This document shows positions 16,790 through 27,603 of a DNA stretch of 64,000 nucleotides, one piece after another. This DNA comes from Pectobacterium carotovorum (lineage in GTDB: Bacteria > Pseudomonadota > Gammaproteobacteria > Enterobacterales > Enterobacteriaceae), in contig NZ_JAXAFK010000002.1 of the NCBI RefSeq assembly GCF_033898505.1, positions 372,001 through 436,000 on the forward strand, written 5' to 3'. The first letter of the stretch is position 1. Every line of letters begins with the position of its first letter. The translations under genes and the position numbers were made by a program. The notes below the pieces were generated by a model. It worked only from the letters and a program-made list of their open reading frames with translations, did not search any database and was not told the DNA's origin.

Positions 16790-16822
16790 TCCGTTTTCAG
16801 CGACGACGTAAGTGATTCATAA

Positions 16823-16847
16823 GGGGGGCCTAGTGCCCCCCGATTTT
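16823..16847 (+). terminator. Hairpin between infB and rbfA
   Basis: GGGGGGC-CTAGT-GCCCCCC followed by GATTTTTA, 33 nt after infB and 16 nt before rbfA. Either a leaky terminator or a processing site within the operon. Confidence 0.6.
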
Positions 16848-16863
16848 TACTGGAGAATTTATC

Positions 16864-17262
16864 ATGGCAAAAGAATTCAGCCGCACCCAGCGCGTTGCGC
16901 AGGAAATGCAAAAAGAAATCGCCATTATCATTCAGCGTGAAGTGAAAGATCCGCGTATCGGCATGGCGACCGTATCCGGTGTAGAAGTGTCTCGCGATCT
17001 GGCGTATGCCAAGGTTTTTGTGACCTTCCTGAATGATAACGAACCAGAGCAAGTCCAAACGGCAATTAAAGCACTGCAGGATGCGTCTGGTTTTATTCGT
17101 ACTCTGGTTGGTAAAGCCATGCGCCTGCGTGTTGTCCCGGCACTCACATTTTCCTACGACAACTCGTTGGTTGAAGGGATGAGAATGTCCAATTTAGTGA
17201 CCAATGTGGTCAGAAACGATACGGAACGTCGTTCTGTTACGGGCGAAGATCAGGAGGATTAA
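16864..17262 (+). CDS. rbfA: 30S ribosome-binding factor RbfA
   Basis: A 132-residue KH-like protein that binds the 16S rRNA region near helix 1 and is needed for 30S maturation and cold adaptation. Conserved segments are [19 protein letters not shown] at the N terminus, [27 protein letters not shown], and the central AxG-type KH motif region ([20 protein letters not shown]). TGGAG precedes the ATG. The final A of its TAA stop is also the first base of the truB ATG. Confidence 0.97.
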   Translation: MAKEFSRTQRVAQEMQKEIAIIIQREVKDPRIGMATVSGVEVSRDLAYAKVFVTFLNDNEPEQVQTAIKALQDASGFIRTLVGKAMRLRVVPALTFSYDNSLVEGMRMSNLVTNVVRNDTERRSVTGEDQED

Positions 17263-18206
17263 TGAGTCGTCCTCGTCGCCGCGGCCGTGATATACACGGC
17301 GTATTGCTATTAGATAAGCCGCAGGGCGTGTCGTCTAATGATGTTTTGCAGAAGGTAAAACGGATTTTTAACGCCAATAGAGCGGGCCATACGGGGGCGT
17401 TGGATCCATTAGCCACCGGTATGTTGCCGATTTGCCTTGGGGAAGCGACGAAATTTTCCCAATACCTGTTGGATTCTGATAAACGCTACCGTGTTATTGC
17501 CCGCCTTGGGCAACGAACCGACACCTCTGATGCCGACGGTAACGTGATTGAAGAACGTGCGATTGGTTTTTCTGCTACGGAACTGGAGCAGGCGCTGGAA
17601 GGCTTTCGTGGTACCACGCAGCAAGTGCCATCGATGTACTCTGCGCTGAAATACCAAGGGCGTAAGCTGTATGAATATGCCCGCCAGGGGCTGACGGTTC
17701 CGCGTGAAGCGCGTGAAATTACCGTGTACGAACTGCAGTTCATTCGCTGGGAAGGCGATGAGCTGGAGCTGGAGATCCACTGTTCGAAAGGGACATACAT
17801 CCGAACCATTATTGACGATTTGGGCGAAAAGCTGGGCTGTGGCGCGCATGTGATTTACCTGCGGCGTTTGCAGGTGGCCACGTATCCTATCGAAAGAATG
17901 GTGACGCTGGAGCAGTTAGCTGCGTTGGTCGAGCAGGCTCAGGCGCAAGAACTCTCGCCTTCACTGAGTCTCGATCCGCTTCTCATGCCGATGGAAAGCC
18001 CAGTCATTGATTTTCCTGAAGTGAATTTGACACCCGTTGTTGCTGGTTATTTGAAACTGGGACAGCCTGTTCAGGCCGCGAATGCGCCGCTGAACGGCAT
18101 GGTGAGAATTACCGAAGGCGACGCGCACAAGTTCATCGGTATGGGTGAGATCGACAGCGATGGCCGCGTTGCGCCGCGGCGTCTGGTTGTTGAGTTTCCG
18201 GAGTAA
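17262..18206 (+). CDS. truB: tRNA pseudouridine(55) synthase TruB
   Basis: A 314-residue enzyme that makes the pseudouridine at position 55 in the T-loop of tRNAs. The catalytic aspartate is in [15 protein letters not shown], with [13 protein letters not shown] before it and [16 protein letters not shown] and [14 protein letters not shown] after it. The C-terminal PUA domain covers roughly residues 250-310. Its ATG (17262) overlaps the rbfA stop (TAATG), so translation is coupled; AGGAGG lies just upstream inside rbfA. Confidence 0.97.
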   Translation: MSRPRRRGRDIHGVLLLDKPQGVSSNDVLQKVKRIFNANRAGHTGALDPLATGMLPICLGEATKFSQYLLDSDKRYRVIARLGQRTDTSDADGNVIEERAIGFSATELEQALEGFRGTTQQVPSMYSALKYQGRKLYEYARQGLTVPREAREITVYELQFIRWEGDELELEIHCSKGTYIRTIIDDLGEKLGCGAHVIYLRRLQVATYPIERMVTLEQLAALVEQAQAQELSPSLSLDPLLMPMESPVIDFPEVNLTPVVAGYLKLGQPVQAANAPLNGMVRITEGDAHKFIGMGEIDSDGRVAPRRLVVEFPE

Positions 18207-18328
18207 ACCCGCCTGTTGCTGCCTTGCTATCGCAGAACGCTGAGGGTAGAATAGCGCGGCTTGACTATTGGGTGGCTGAATTAGAGATCGGCGCCTGTTT
18301 TTTTATCTATAATGTTTGGAGTATTACA

Positions 18329-18598
18329 ATGTCTCTAAGTGTTGAAGCTAAAGCTAAAATCGTAGCAGACTTCGGTCGTGGCACTAACGATAGTGGTTCT
18401 ACTGAAGTTCAGGTTGCTTTGCTGACTGCGCAGATCAACCATCTGCAAGGCCACTTTTCTGAGCACAAAAAAGATCACCACAGCCGTCGTGGTCTGCTGC
18501 GTATGGTTTCTCAGCGTCGTAAGCTGCTGGACTACCTGAAGCGTAAAGATGTAGCACGTTACACCAGTCTGATCGAGCGTCTGGGTCTGCGTCGCTAA
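18329..18598 (+). CDS. rpsO: 30S ribosomal protein S15
   Basis: An 89-residue protein starting [18 protein letters not shown]; an upstream in-frame ATG at 18224 is rejected because S15 length and TTGGAG before 18329 fix the start. Conserved [26 protein letters not shown]15 is a primary 16S rRNA-binding protein. A TTGACT at 18261 and a TATAAT at 18308 lie in the 122-nt truB-rpsO gap but are not spaced as one promoter. In E. coli this leader folds into the S15 autoregulatory pseudoknot; I did not verify that fold here. Confidence 0.98.
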   Translation: MSLSVEAKAKIVADFGRGTNDSGSTEVQVALLTAQINHLQGHFSEHKKDHHSRRGLLRMVSQRRKLLDYLKRKDVARYTSLIERLGLRR

Positions 18599-18618
18599 GT
18601 CTTCTGAGTTTCAGTGGG

Positions 18619-18646
18619 AAGGGGCCTCTTTTGGCCCCTTTCTTCT
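18619..18646 (+). terminator. rpsO terminator
   Basis: Stem AAGGGGCC / GGCCCCTT with a 6-nt TCTTTT loop and a TCTTCT tail, 21 nt after the rpsO stop, where rpsO t1 is found in E. coli. Confidence 0.85.
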
Positions 18647-18715
18647 AGGAAGCGTTAGCAAAACAGAGTAGTGTATTGTTGTTAATATGATCTTTCATTA
18701 CAGAGGTTCGCGCGG

Positions 18716-18762
18716 CTAATGAGAGGCTTTATCTGCATGAGCAAGATAAGGGTTGTCATTAG
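18716..18762 (+). promoter_or_regulatory. pnp leader long hairpin (RNase III autoregulation site)
   Basis: Outer stem CTAATGA / TCATTAG and inner stem CTTTATCT / AGATAAGG make an extended duplex about 85 nt before the pnp start. In E. coli, RNase III cuts such a hairpin and PNPase then represses its own translation. Position and shape match; cleavage sites are not inferred. Confidence 0.75.
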
Positions 18763-18847
18763 TCGTGAGGATGTAGTGTAAAGATCGGGAGTTCACCGGC
18801 GCGTTTATCTTGAATACGTGTAGCGCGCCCCAGCTAAGGATATTATT

Positions 18848-20968
18848 TTGCTGAATCCGATCGTTCGTAAGTTTCAATATGGTCAGCATACCGTTACGTT
18901 AGAGACCGGTATGATGGCACGCCAGGCTACCGCCGCTGTGATGGTAAGCATGGATGACACCGCGGTATTCGTTACCGTTGTCGGCGCGAAAAACGCCAAA
19001 CCCGGCCAGAGTTTCTTCCCATTAACGGTTAACTATCAGGAGCGTACCTACGCTGCTGGACGTTTCCCGGGTGGTTTTTTCCGCCGTGAAGGTCGTCCAA
19101 GCGAAGGCGAAACGCTGATTTCTCGTCTGATCGACCGCCCGATTCGTCCTCTGTTCCCAGAAGGTTTCCTGAATGAAGTTCAGGTAATTGCGACCGTGGT
19201 TTCTGTTAACCCACAGGTTAACCCTGACATCGTTGCCATGATTGGTGCCTCTGCGGCGCTGAGCCTGTCCGGTATCCCGTTCAGCGGCCCTATCGGTGCT
19301 GCGCGCGTTGGTTACCTGAATGACCAGTATGTCCTGAACCCAACGACGGATGAGCTGAAAGAAAGCCGCCTGGATCTGGTGGTTGCAGGTACAGAAGGCG
19401 CGGTTCTGATGGTGGAGTCCGAAGCCGATCTGCTGAGCGAAGATCAGATGCTGGGCGCAGTGGTATTTGGTCACGATCAACAACAGGTTGTGATCGAAAA
19501 CATCAACGCACTGGTTGCTGAAGCAGGCAAACCGAAGTGGGAATGGCACGCGCCAGAAGTCAATGTTTCTTTAGAACAGCGTGTACAGGCTCTGTCTGAA
19601 GCTCGTTTGGGTGACGCTTACCGCATCACTGAAAAACAAGAGCGTTATGCACAAGTTGACGTCATCAAAGCTGACGTTGAAGCCGCTCTGCTGGCAGAAG
19701 ATGACACGCTGAACGCGGGTGAGATCCAGGAAATCCTGGGCAACGTCGAGAAAAACGTAGTGCGTAGCCGCGTACTGGCTGGCGAACCGCGTATCGATGG
19801 CCGTGAAAAAGACATGATTCGTGGTCTGGATGTGCGTACTGGCGTACTGCCGCGTACCCACGGTTCTGCGCTGTTCACCCGTGGTGAAACACAGGCGTTG
19901 GTTACTGCTACGCTGGGTACCGAGCGTGATGCGCAGACTATCGACGAGCTGACCGGTGAACGTACCGATCGCTTCCTGCTGCACTATAACTTCCCTCCGT
20001 ACTCTGTTGGTGAAACCGGTATGGTTGGTTCACCTAAGCGTCGTGAAATCGGTCACGGTCGTCTGGCTAAGCGTGGCGTATTGGCCGTTATGCCGAAGGC
20101 GAGCGAGTTCCCGTACACCGTACGTGTGGTGTCTGAAATCACGGAATCCAACGGTTCTTCCTCCATGGCGTCTGTCTGCGGTGCTTCTCTGGCACTGATG
20201 GATGCGGGCGTGCCGATCAAATCAGCCGTTGCGGGTATCGCGATGGGTCTGGTGAAAGAAGGCGACAACTTTGTTGTTCTGTCTGACATTCTGGGTGACG
20301 AAGACCACCTGGGCGATATGGACTTCAAAGTGGCCGGTAGCCGTGAAGGTATCACCGCACTGCAGATGGATATCAAGATCGAAGGGATTACCCGTGAGAT
20401 CATGCAGGTTGCTTTGAATCAGGCCAAAGGTGCACGTTTGCACATTCTGGGCGTGATGGAACAGGCAATCAGCACGCCGCGTGGCGATATCTCTGAATTC
20501 GCACCACGTATTCACACCATCAAAATCAGCACCGATAAGATCAAAGATGTCATCGGTAAAGGTGGTTCTGTGATTCGTGCGCTGACGGAAGAAACCGGCA
20601 CCACGATTGAAATCGAAGACGATGGTACTGTGAAGATCGCTTCAACCGACGGCGAAAAAGCGAAACACGCGATTCGTCGTATTGAAGAGATCACTGCCGA
20701 AATCGAAGTTGGCCGCGTGTATCAGGGTAAAGTTACCCGCATCGTTGACTTTGGTGCTTTCGTCGCCATCGGCGGCGGCAAAGAAGGTCTGGTGCATATT
20801 TCTCAGATCGCCGACAAGCGCGTAGAGAAAGTGACTGACTACCTGCAAATGGGTCAGGAAGTACCGGTCAAGGTTCTGGAAGTTGATCGTCAGGGCCGCG
20901 TGCGCTTAAGCATCAAAGAAGCAACTGCGCAAACTCAGGAAGCGGCAACCCCGTCTTCTGAGGAATAA
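18848..20968 (+). CDS. pnp: Polyribonucleotide nucleotidyltransferase (PNPase)
   Basis: A 706-residue 3'-5' phosphorolytic exoribonuclease, starting at TTG ([20 protein letters not shown]) as in E. coli, with CTAAGGA upstream. Two RNase PH domains (about 1-210 and 310-545) are separated by a helical linker. [10 protein letters not shown] and [17 protein letters not shown] belong to the active second domain. A KH domain ([20 protein letters not shown], about 555-600) and an S1 domain ([18 protein letters not shown], about 620-690) bind RNA. It trims mRNA ends and joins RNase E in the degradosome. The C-terminal tail is Gln/Ala/Thr-rich. Confidence 0.98.
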   Translation: MLNPIVRKFQYGQHTVTLETGMMARQATAAVMVSMDDTAVFVTVVGAKNAKPGQSFFPLTVNYQERTYAAGRFPGGFFRREGRPSEGETLISRLIDRPIRPLFPEGFLNEVQVIATVVSVNPQVNPDIVAMIGASAALSLSGIPFSGPIGAARVGYLNDQYVLNPTTDELKESRLDLVVAGTEGAVLMVESEADLLSEDQMLGAVVFGHDQQQVVIENINALVAEAGKPKWEWHAPEVNVSLEQRVQALSEARLGDAYRITEKQERYAQVDVIKADVEAALLAEDDTLNAGEIQEILGNVEKNVVRSRVLAGEPRIDGREKDMIRGLDVRTGVLPRTHGSALFTRGETQALVTATLGTERDAQTIDELTGERTDRFLLHYNFPPYSVGETGMVGSPKRREIGHGRLAKRGVLAVMPKASEFPYTVRVVSEITESNGSSSMASVCGASLALMDAGVPIKSAVAGIAMGLVKEGDNFVVLSDILGDEDHLGDMDFKVAGSREGITALQMDIKIEGITREIMQVALNQAKGARLHILGVMEQAISTPRGDISEFAPRIHTIKISTDKIKDVIGKGGSVIRALTEETGTTIEIEDDGTVKIASTDGEKAKHAIRRIEEITAEIEVGRVYQGKVTRIVDFGAFVAIGGGKEGLVHISQIADKRVEKVTDYLQMGQEVPVKVLEVDRQGRVRLSIKEATAQTQEAATPSSEE

Positions 20969-21108
20969 CGACTGTTAGAAAACGGTCTTATGGCACCTTG
21001 TCTGATTATCATGGCAAGGTGCCACGTGTATCGTAAGGGTATGGATGTCCTTGCGTTGAGCGGTCCGGGACAGGATGTTCATCCAATGTTTGTCTTCGGG
21101 AGTGGGAA

Positions 21109-21993
21109 ATGAAGCCTTTCTTGCGCTGGTGTTATGTTGCAACAGCACTCATGCTGGCAGGATGCAGCAACACGGATTGGCGTAAAGACGCAGTATTGGC
21201 GATTCCGTTACAGCCTACTTTACAGCAGGAAGTGATCCTGGCACGCATGGAACAAATCCTTGCAAGCCGGGCATTAACCGATGATGAGCGAGCACAGCTA
21301 TTATATGAGCGCGGAGTGCTGTATGATAGTCTCGGGTTACGGGCATTGGCGCGGAATGATTTTTCACAAGCGCTGACGATCCGCCCTGATATTCCAGAAG
21401 TTTTTAACTATTTGGGTATCTATTTAACGCAGGCAGGCAATTTTGATGCTGCCTATGAAGCGTTTGATTCTGTACTAGAGCTTGATCCAACTTACAATTA
21501 CGCGCGTTTAAACCGGGGCATCGCTTTGTATTACGGCGGCCGCTACCTGTTAGCGCAGGATGATCTGCTGGCGTTTTATCGAGACGATCCGAATGATCCT
21601 TTCCGTTCGTTGTGGCTGTATCTTGTGGAGCGAGAAATCAATCCAGAGACGGCCAAAATTGCGTTGAAAAAACGCTATGACGACGCCAAGAAAGGGCCTT
21701 GGGGATGGAATATTGTCGAATTCTACCTGGGCGGTATCAGTGAAAAAACACTGATGCAGCGTTTACAGGAAGAAGCTACGGATAACACTTCGCTCGCTGA
21801 GCATCTCAGTGAAACTGACTTCTATTTAGGTAAGCACTACCTAAGTCTGGGGGACAAGAACACCGCCTTGGCGCTGTTCAAGCTGACGGTTGCCAACAAC
21901 GTCCATAACTTTGTTGAGCACCGCTATGCATTGTTGGAATTGGCGCTATTAGGCCAAGAGCAAGACGACCTATCAGGATCGGACCAGCAATAG
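21109..21993 (+). CDS. nlpI: Lipoprotein NlpI
   Basis: A 294-residue outer-membrane lipoprotein with a lipobox LAGC (Cys19 predicted as the lipidated residue). Tetratricopeptide repeats follow, for example [52 protein letters not shown] and [24 protein letters not shown]. NlpI is an adaptor that brings the protease Prc to peptidoglycan hydrolases and helps cell-wall enzyme complexes. It sits between pnp and yrbN-deaD as in E. coli. ATG 21109 is preceded by GGGAGTGGGAA. Confidence 0.97.
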   Translation: MKPFLRWCYVATALMLAGCSNTDWRKDAVLAIPLQPTLQQEVILARMEQILASRALTDDERAQLLYERGVLYDSLGLRALARNDFSQALTIRPDIPEVFNYLGIYLTQAGNFDAAYEAFDSVLELDPTYNYARLNRGIALYYGGRYLLAQDDLLAFYRDDPNDPFRSLWLYLVEREINPETAKIALKKRYDDAKKGPWGWNIVEFYLGGISEKTLMQRLQEEATDNTSLAEHLSETDFYLGKHYLSLGDKNTALALFKLTVANNVHNFVEHRYALLELALLGQEQDDLSGSDQQ

Positions 21994-22097
21994 CTGACGA
22001 ACACGTAATCAGCCTGAAAAACTTCGGTTATCACCTTCACGGGTGAGGGCTTTTTTGTTCGCTTTTTAATCCAATTTGAGCCGGTTCACACTTTTCA

Positions 22098-22175
22098 ATG
22101 AAAATGACTGAAAATTTTCACGACGAGTTATGTAGACTGGCCGCCATGTGTAATGAGGCACGTGTACATGACTGA
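22098..22175 (+). CDS. yrbN: Small protein YrbN
   Basis: A 25-residue ORF ([17 protein letters not shown]...) lying between nlpI and deaD. The [10 protein letters not shown] core matches the tiny E. coli gene yrbN in the same place, as I recall it. Its stop overlaps the deaD start by 8 nt in another frame, so it may work as a translational coupler or leader peptide for deaD. Its own function is unknown. Confidence 0.8.
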   Translation: MKMTENFHDELCRLAAMCNEARVHD

Positions 22176-24057
22176 TTTAGTAACTTCTTTTGCCGATTTG
22201 GGGTTGAACACCTCTATCCTTAATGCCCTGACTGATTTGGGCTATGAAAAACCGTCTCCGATTCAGGCGGAATGTATTCCTCACCTGCTGAACGGTCGCG
22301 ATGTGCTGGGTATGGCACAGACCGGTAGCGGTAAAACAGCAGCGTTCTCTCTGCCATTACTGAACAACCTGAAACCTGAACTTAAAGCACCACAAATTTT
22401 GGTGCTGGCACCGACCCGTGAGCTGGCGGTGCAGGTAGCAGAGGCCTGCAATGATTTCTCCAAACATATGCACGGCGTGAACGTCGTCGCACTGTACGGC
22501 GGCCAACGCTATGACGTGCAACTGCGCGCGCTGCGTCAGGGTGCGCAGATTGTCGTGGGTACGCCGGGTCGTCTGCTGGATCACCTGAAACGCGGTACGC
22601 TGGATCTGTCCAACCTGAGTGGTCTGGTACTGGACGAAGCTGATGAAATGCTGCGTATGGGCTTCATCGAAGATGTTGAAAACATCATGGCGCAGATCCC
22701 TGCTGAACATCAGACTGCGCTGTTCTCTGCGACCATGCCAGAAGCGATTCGCCGCATTACGCGCCGCTTCATGAAAGATCCGCAGGAAGTTCGCATTCAA
22801 TCCAGCATTACCACGCGTCCAGACATCAGCCAGAGCTACTGGACGGTGCAGGGTATGCGTAAAAATGAAGCGCTGGTACGCTTCCTGGAGGCGGAGGATT
22901 TTGATGCGGCGATTATTTTCGTTCGTACCAAGAATGCGACGCTGGAAGTGGCTGAAGCCCTGGAACGTAGCGGTTACAACAGTGCTGCGCTGAACGGTGA
23001 CATGAACCAGGCGCTGCGTGAGCAAACGCTGGAGCGTCTGAAAGATGGCCGTCTTGATATCCTGATCGCGACCGACGTTGCGGCGCGTGGTCTGGACGTT
23101 GAGCGTATCAGCCTGGTAGTCAACTACGATATCCCGATGGATGCCGAGTCTTACGTTCACCGTATTGGCCGTACTGGTCGTGCGGGTCGTGCGGGCCGTG
23201 CTCTGCTGTTTGTTGAAAACCGTGAGCGTCGCCTGCTGCGCAACGTTGAGCGCACAATGAAGCTGACTATTCCTGAAGTGGAATTGCCAAATGCTGAATT
23301 GCTGGGTCAACGCCGTCTGGCCAAGTTTGCCGCTAAAGTACAGCAGCAGCTGGAAAGCAGCGATCTGGATATGTACCGCGCGCTGCTGACGAAGCTGCAA
23401 CCGCAGGAAGAGCTGGATATCGAAACGCTGGCTGCTGCGCTGCTGAAAATGGCACAGGGCGAACGTCCTCTGATTCTGCCACCGGATCCTGTGTTCCGTC
23501 CTCGTCGCGAATTCCGCGATCGTGATGATTCCCGTAGTGATTCACGTGGCGATCGTCGCCGCGATCCGCGCGATTCTCGTGACAGCCGTGACGGTGATCG
23601 TCCGCAACGTCGTGAGCGTCGTGATGCAGGTGAGATGGAGCTGTATCGCATCGAAGTGGGTCGTGATGATGGTGTTGAAGTTCGTCACATCGTTGGCGCG
23701 ATTGCTAACGAAGGTGATATCAGCAGCCGCTATATCGGTAACATCAAGCTGTTCGCGTCTCACTCGACGATTGAACTGCCGAAAGGTATGCCGGGCGACC
23801 TGTTATCACACTTTACCCGCACGCGTATTCTGAACAAGCCGATGAACATGCAATTGCTGGGTGATGCTCAGCCGCATGAACGTCGTGGCGGTGGCCGTCC
23901 TGGTGGCGAACGCCGTGATGGCGCAGCGCCGCGTCGCTCTTTCGGCGGTGGTGAACGTCGTGAAGGTAACGGTGGTGAGCGTCGCGAGCGTTCTTTCAAC
24001 CGTGATAACCGTGATGGTGCTTCACGCGCTCCACGTCGTCGTCCTGCTGACGCGTAA
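22168..24057 (+). CDS. deaD: DEAD-box ATP-dependent RNA helicase DeaD (CsdA)
   Basis: A 629-residue helicase. ATG 22168 is chosen to match the family N terminus ([13 protein letters not shown]), giving the same length as E. coli DeaD; ATG 22153 is in frame but unlikely. Motifs in order: Q motif ([11 protein letters not shown]), [20 protein letters not shown] (residues about 157-160), SAT, and [14 protein letters not shown] dimerisation/RNA-binding region follows, and the last 60 residues are Arg/Gly-rich. It unwinds structured RNA in ribosome biogenesis and mRNA decay at low temperature. It overlaps yrbN. Confidence 0.97.
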   Translation: MTDLVTSFADLGLNTSILNALTDLGYEKPSPIQAECIPHLLNGRDVLGMAQTGSGKTAAFSLPLLNNLKPELKAPQILVLAPTRELAVQVAEACNDFSKHMHGVNVVALYGGQRYDVQLRALRQGAQIVVGTPGRLLDHLKRGTLDLSNLSGLVLDEADEMLRMGFIEDVENIMAQIPAEHQTALFSATMPEAIRRITRRFMKDPQEVRIQSSITTRPDISQSYWTVQGMRKNEALVRFLEAEDFDAAIIFVRTKNATLEVAEALERSGYNSAALNGDMNQALREQTLERLKDGRLDILIATDVAARGLDVERISLVVNYDIPMDAESYVHRIGRTGRAGRAGRALLFVENRERRLLRNVERTMKLTIPEVELPNAELLGQRRLAKFAAKVQQQLESSDLDMYRALLTKLQPQEELDIETLAAALLKMAQGERPLILPPDPVFRPRREFRDRDDSRSDSRGDRRRDPRDSRDSRDGDRPQRRERRDAGEMELYRIEVGRDDGVEVRHIVGAIANEGDISSRYIGNIKLFASHSTIELPKGMPGDLLSHFTRTRILNKPMNMQLLGDAQPHERRGGGRPGGERRDGAAPRRSFGGGERREGNGGERRERSFNRDNRDGASRAPRRRPADA

Positions 24058-24112
24058 GCTTCACTTCAGCTTGTTTCAATACAGGCTGTTGTAACAACAT
24101 CGGCTTCAATGC

Positions 24113-24141
24113 AAAACGACCCGTTCAGGGTCGTTTTTTTT
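24113..24141 (+). terminator. deaD terminator
   Basis: Stem AACGACCC / GGGTCGTT with a 5-nt loop and eight T. It lies 56 nt after deaD and just before the convergent yhbW gene. Confidence 0.92.
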
Positions 24142-24167
24142 GGCTAAAACAAATCTATCAACGTGTG

Positions 24168-25175
24168 CTACAGCGTTTGCCGTACATCCATCGCGATCTC
24201 AAACGATTGCAGACGCGCCTGATGGTCAAATATTTGGCCATTGATCATCACTTCATCCGCCTGTGTTTCTCGCAAAAGGCTCTGTAATCCATGCCGTACC
24301 TTGGTGCGATCGCCAACAATCGACAGTCGTAATGCTTGATCCGCGCCAAACTGCTCAGCAGGTGATCCGACCGTGTCGATGTTTTCTACCGGAGCGGGCA
24401 GCGGGCCCGGTGCGCCACGGCGCAGGTTGATAAACTGTTGCTGCATCGAGGTAAAGAGGAAACGTGCATCCCGATCGCTCTCTGCCGCGACGACATTCAC
24501 GCAGACCATCGCGTAAGGTTTGGCGTGCGTGGCTGAAGGGATAAAGTGTTCGCGATAGAGGCGGAACGCTTCCAGCAACATATCGGGGGCGAAATGGGCG
24601 GCGAAGGCAAAAGGCAATCCCAATCTTGCGGCCAGCTGAGCGCTGTACAGGCTTGAGCCCAATAGCCAGATAGGAACGTGTAAACCTTGCCCCGGAACGG
24701 CTTGTACCGGCTGGCCCGGCTGCGCATCGGCGAAATAGCGTTGCAGTTCCTGCACATCGCGTGGGAAATCTTCAATATCGGCATTGAGGTGACGGCGCAG
24801 CGCCATCATGGTGCGCTGGTCGGTGCCGGGGGCGCGGCCTAATCCCAAATCGATACGGCCGGGATACAGCGACTCCAGCGTACCGAACTGCTCGGCGATG
24901 ACGAGCGGTGAGTGGTTTGGCAGCATCACGCCGCCAGAGCCGAGACGGATGCGTTCCGTTCCCGAGGCAAGGTAGCCGAGCAGCACGGATGTTGCTGCGC
25001 TGGCGATACCGGTCATGCTGTGGTGTTCAGCCAGCCAATAGCGGTGATAGCCCCATTTTTCTGTATGTTGCGCCAGATCCAGCGAGCGATGGAAGGCGTC
25101 ACGCGCTGTCGCACCTTGCGGAATAGGCGCAAGATCGAGGACGGAAAACACAGTGGATTGAGAAGGTGTGGACAT
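24168..25175 (-). CDS. yhbW: Luciferase-like monooxygenase family protein YhbW
   Basis: A 335-residue bacterial-luciferase-fold protein; the start at 25175 ([21 protein letters not shown]) gives the E. coli YhbW length, and the extension to 25208 is rejected. Conserved family features are [31 protein letters not shown] and [45 protein letters not shown]. These enzymes use reduced flavin and O2, but the substrate of YhbW is not known. It is encoded convergent to deaD and upstream of the ubiUV genes on the same strand. Confidence 0.93.
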   Translation of the reverse strand: MSTPSQSTVFSVLDLAPIPQGATARDAFHRSLDLAQHTEKWGYHRYWLAEHHSMTGIASAATSVLLGYLASGTERIRLGSGGVMLPNHSPLVIAEQFGTLESLYPGRIDLGLGRAPGTDQRTMMALRRHLNADIEDFPRDVQELQRYFADAQPGQPVQAVPGQGLHVPIWLLGSSLYSAQLAARLGLPFAFAAHFAPDMLLEAFRLYREHFIPSATHAKPYAMVCVNVVAAESDRDARFLFTSMQQQFINLRRGAPGPLPAPVENIDTVGSPAEQFGADQALRLSIVGDRTKVRHGLQSLLRETQADEVMINGQIFDHQARLQSFEIAMDVRQTL

Positions 25176-25340
25176 AATATGGCTCACTTTGTTGTTCACT
25201 GACTCCACCCATTCGGTGGATGCTAATGCCGTCAGTCAATGGTGAAAGTCAGAGCAGTATGCGGGAATGTCACGGTTATACGTAGTTCAAAGGTGCGCTT
25301 AGGAAGGAAAGGGCGGCTGGCCGCCCTGATAGGAAGTGAG

Positions 25341-26219
25341 TTACTGAACGAGTTCAAGGCCGGCTACGCGGCGCCAGTAGCCGTTACAATCGGCCTGATT
25401 TTCCAGGGCTAGCGGTGCCGAGCCTTGTTCGTTGGCGCGGAATTTATCCAGCATCGCTAGCGTGCCGATATCGTTTGGCGACAGCCGGACAATATCGACC
25501 AGATCTCGCATAGATGTCAGCTCGTTGCCGAGGTTGTAGCAATAGCCGCTTTGCGTCTGGATGCCATTCAGGACAAAGACTTGCTGGTTCTCCTGCGACA
25601 GCATTTTTCTGCCCTGTGGGTAGCTAAGGCAGCAGGTTTCACATTCGTCTTTTGGCCGATCTTCTGAACGCGCGGTGAAGCAGCGGGCGGAATAGGCTAG
25701 CGGCAAATGGCCGTAGCTGAGTACTTCCACTTCAAACTGATGGCGAAAGCCAAGCTCGTCACACTGATTCAGCAGGTTTTGCAGCCAGTCACGGGAAAGC
25801 TCGACCGGCATGCACCAGCGCACCATGCCTTGTTTGTGCAGGACTCGCAGGGTGTAAGCGTTGTAGCAATTGAGCGCGTGTCCGGCGACAAACGGCAAAT
25901 GGCGTTCAGCGGCGATGTTAACTGCACCCAGATCGTTTGCTTCCAGCAAGAACTCACCGTTTTCCACATAGCGCTTCAGTTCCGTGAGTTCAGACGGAGC
26001 CTGCAAGAGCGCGAGCGTCGAGATCACCACCTGCTTGCCGCTGCTGGCGATTTCACGGGCCACGTTGAACCAGTCCGCCACCTTCATCAGACGGCGCTTG
26101 CTGCACACCGTTTCGCCGAGATAAATGATATCGGCGCTGCTGTTCACCGCGGCCTGATAAAACGCCTCGACATCCTCTTTCGGCCAATAGTAGAGGATAT
26201 TCCCTAATGCGTATTTCAT
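25341..26219 (-). CDS. ubiV: O2-independent ubiquinone hydroxylation protein UbiV
   Basis: A 292-residue U32 peptidase-family protein, start at MKYALGNILYYWPKE to match the E. coli length. UbiV forms a heterodimer with UbiU that binds [4Fe-4S] clusters and hydroxylates the ubiquinone ring without oxygen. Cluster-ligand cysteines are probable in ETVCSKRRL, in ARCFTARSEDRPKDECETCC, and in the C-terminal GYCYNLGNE region. It follows ubiU by 11 nt in the same transcription unit. Confidence 0.96.
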   Translation of the reverse strand: MKYALGNILYYWPKEDVEAFYQAAVNSSADIIYLGETVCSKRRLMKVADWFNVAREIASSGKQVVISTLALLQAPSELTELKRYVENGEFLLEANDLGAVNIAAERHLPFVAGHALNCYNAYTLRVLHKQGMVRWCMPVELSRDWLQNLLNQCDELGFRHQFEVEVLSYGHLPLAYSARCFTARSEDRPKDECETCCLSYPQGRKMLSQENQQVFVLNGIQTQSGYCYNLGNELTSMRDLVDIVRLSPNDIGTLAMLDKFRANEQGSAPLALENQADCNGYWRRVAGLELVQ

Positions 26220-26230
26220 GTGTTCTCCCG

Positions 26231-27226
26231 CTACTGCCATTTACGGTGATAAGCGCCGAGCGTGGTCTGCGTGCCTTCAGCCACAGCACCCAACGCGTCC
26301 ATCCAAGCCTGAGTGGGAACGAATGTCTCAGGATTGGCACGGCAACGATCGATAGCCTGTCGCCACACCTGTGTGATCTGGCTGACGTAGGCTGGGCTGC
26401 GCTGGCGACCTTCTATCTTCACGGAGGCAATATTGGCGGCCATCAACTCAGGCAGCAGCTCCAGCGTGTTCAGGCTGGTTGGCTCTTCCAGCGCATGGTA
26501 GCGCTGCCCATCGACTAAATAGCGGCCTTTACACAGTGTGGGATAACCGGCGTTTTCATCGTCCTGATAGCGGTCGATCAGAATATTGTTCAGGCGCGAT
26601 TCCATACCGTTTTCCGTCTGCTGCCAGCGTACAAATCGCGCTGGCGAGCAAGCACCCACGGTATTCGGTGATTCACCGGTCAGATAAGAAGAGAGATAGC
26701 AGCGGCCTTCTGCCATGATGCACAGGCTACCGAAGGCGAACACTTCGAGCGGTACCGGGCTGGTGCGGGCGATTTGCTTCACCTGATGGATGGATAGCAC
26801 GCGTGGCAGCACAATACGTGAGACATCAAAATGACGATGATAAAAACGGATTGCTTCGGTGTTTGTCGCGGAAGCCTGAACCGACACATGACGCTCGATG
26901 TGGGGATAGCGCTCGGCGGCATACTCCAGCATGGCGAGATCGGCGAGGATCAGTACGTCGGCTCCGATTTGTGCTGCCATATCCACGGCTCGCTGCCAGC
27001 GCTGATAGCCGTCCGGATGAGCAAACGTATTGATGGCGATATGCAGCTTACGCCGGTGGCGGTGCACGTATTCGCGCGCTTCCTGTAGTTTCTTATCGGT
27101 GAAATTCAGCCCGGCAAAATGACGTGCGTTGGTGTCGTCCTTCAGGCCGATATAGACCGCATCTGCGCCATTATCGATGGCAGCTTTCAGTGCCGGCAGG
27201 TTACCGGCGGGGCAAAGCAGTTCCAT
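26231..27226 (-). CDS. ubiU: O2-independent ubiquinone hydroxylation protein UbiU
   Basis: A 331-residue U32-family protein, partner of UbiV. The start at MELLCPAGNLPALKAAIDNGADAVYIG (27226) fits the family; the ORF extension to 27277 has no support. Conserved HFAGLNFT, HVSVQASATN, and ALGSLCIMAEGRCYLSSYLTG-type segments (here FGSLCIMAEGRCYLSSY) include the cysteines expected to hold a 4Fe-4S cluster. Divergent from ubiT across about 380 bases, as in other enterobacteria, where FNR-type anaerobic control is known; I found only a TTGAT half-site (27435) here. Confidence 0.96.
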   Translation of the reverse strand: MELLCPAGNLPALKAAIDNGADAVYIGLKDDTNARHFAGLNFTDKKLQEAREYVHRHRRKLHIAINTFAHPDGYQRWQRAVDMAAQIGADVLILADLAMLEYAAERYPHIERHVSVQASATNTEAIRFYHRHFDVSRIVLPRVLSIHQVKQIARTSPVPLEVFAFGSLCIMAEGRCYLSSYLTGESPNTVGACSPARFVRWQQTENGMESRLNNILIDRYQDDENAGYPTLCKGRYLVDGQRYHALEEPTSLNTLELLPELMAANIASVKIEGRQRSPAYVSQITQVWRQAIDRCRANPETFVPTQAWMDALGAVAEGTQTTLGAYHRKWQ

Positions 27227-27603
27227 ACACAATCCTTCATTAATCCCTTCGGGGCCGTAGCTGCTCGGTACGATCAATGATGTTCAGACTGACGATCGCT
27301 GTTGATGACGGCGTTCTGCCGCCACCCCTGCGGGCTGTCGCGAGCGATGCTGAAAATCGTTTACGACGATTTTTTATCAGTCGATGAATGTTGTTAACGA
27401 TTGGGAATCTTAATTAACCCATCAGATAAGGACTTTGATTTAAGGCAGTTTATGGTGCTAATCGTCGCGCCAGAACAAAATCTGTTGGGCATAATCGGAT
27501 AACCGACTAAATTATTGACATAGACCTCTGCCGCGTGCGGTGGATGTGGCAAAATGCTTGCAGATTATCTGAACAGTCAGATTGCTTTAAGAGGAGTACG
27601 CCA
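27227..27603. other. Divergent ubiU/ubiT control region
   Basis: About 375 bases without a gene between divergent ubiUV and ubiT. A TTGACA lies at 27515-27520 on the ubiT side, but no good -10 is at the right distance. Only a half FNR-like site (TTGAT, 27435-27439) was seen. Confidence 0.5.

Noticed and set aside
22357..23400. 347-codon minus-strand ORF antisense to deaD
   Set aside because: Shadow of a GC-rich conserved gene; composition unlike real proteins.
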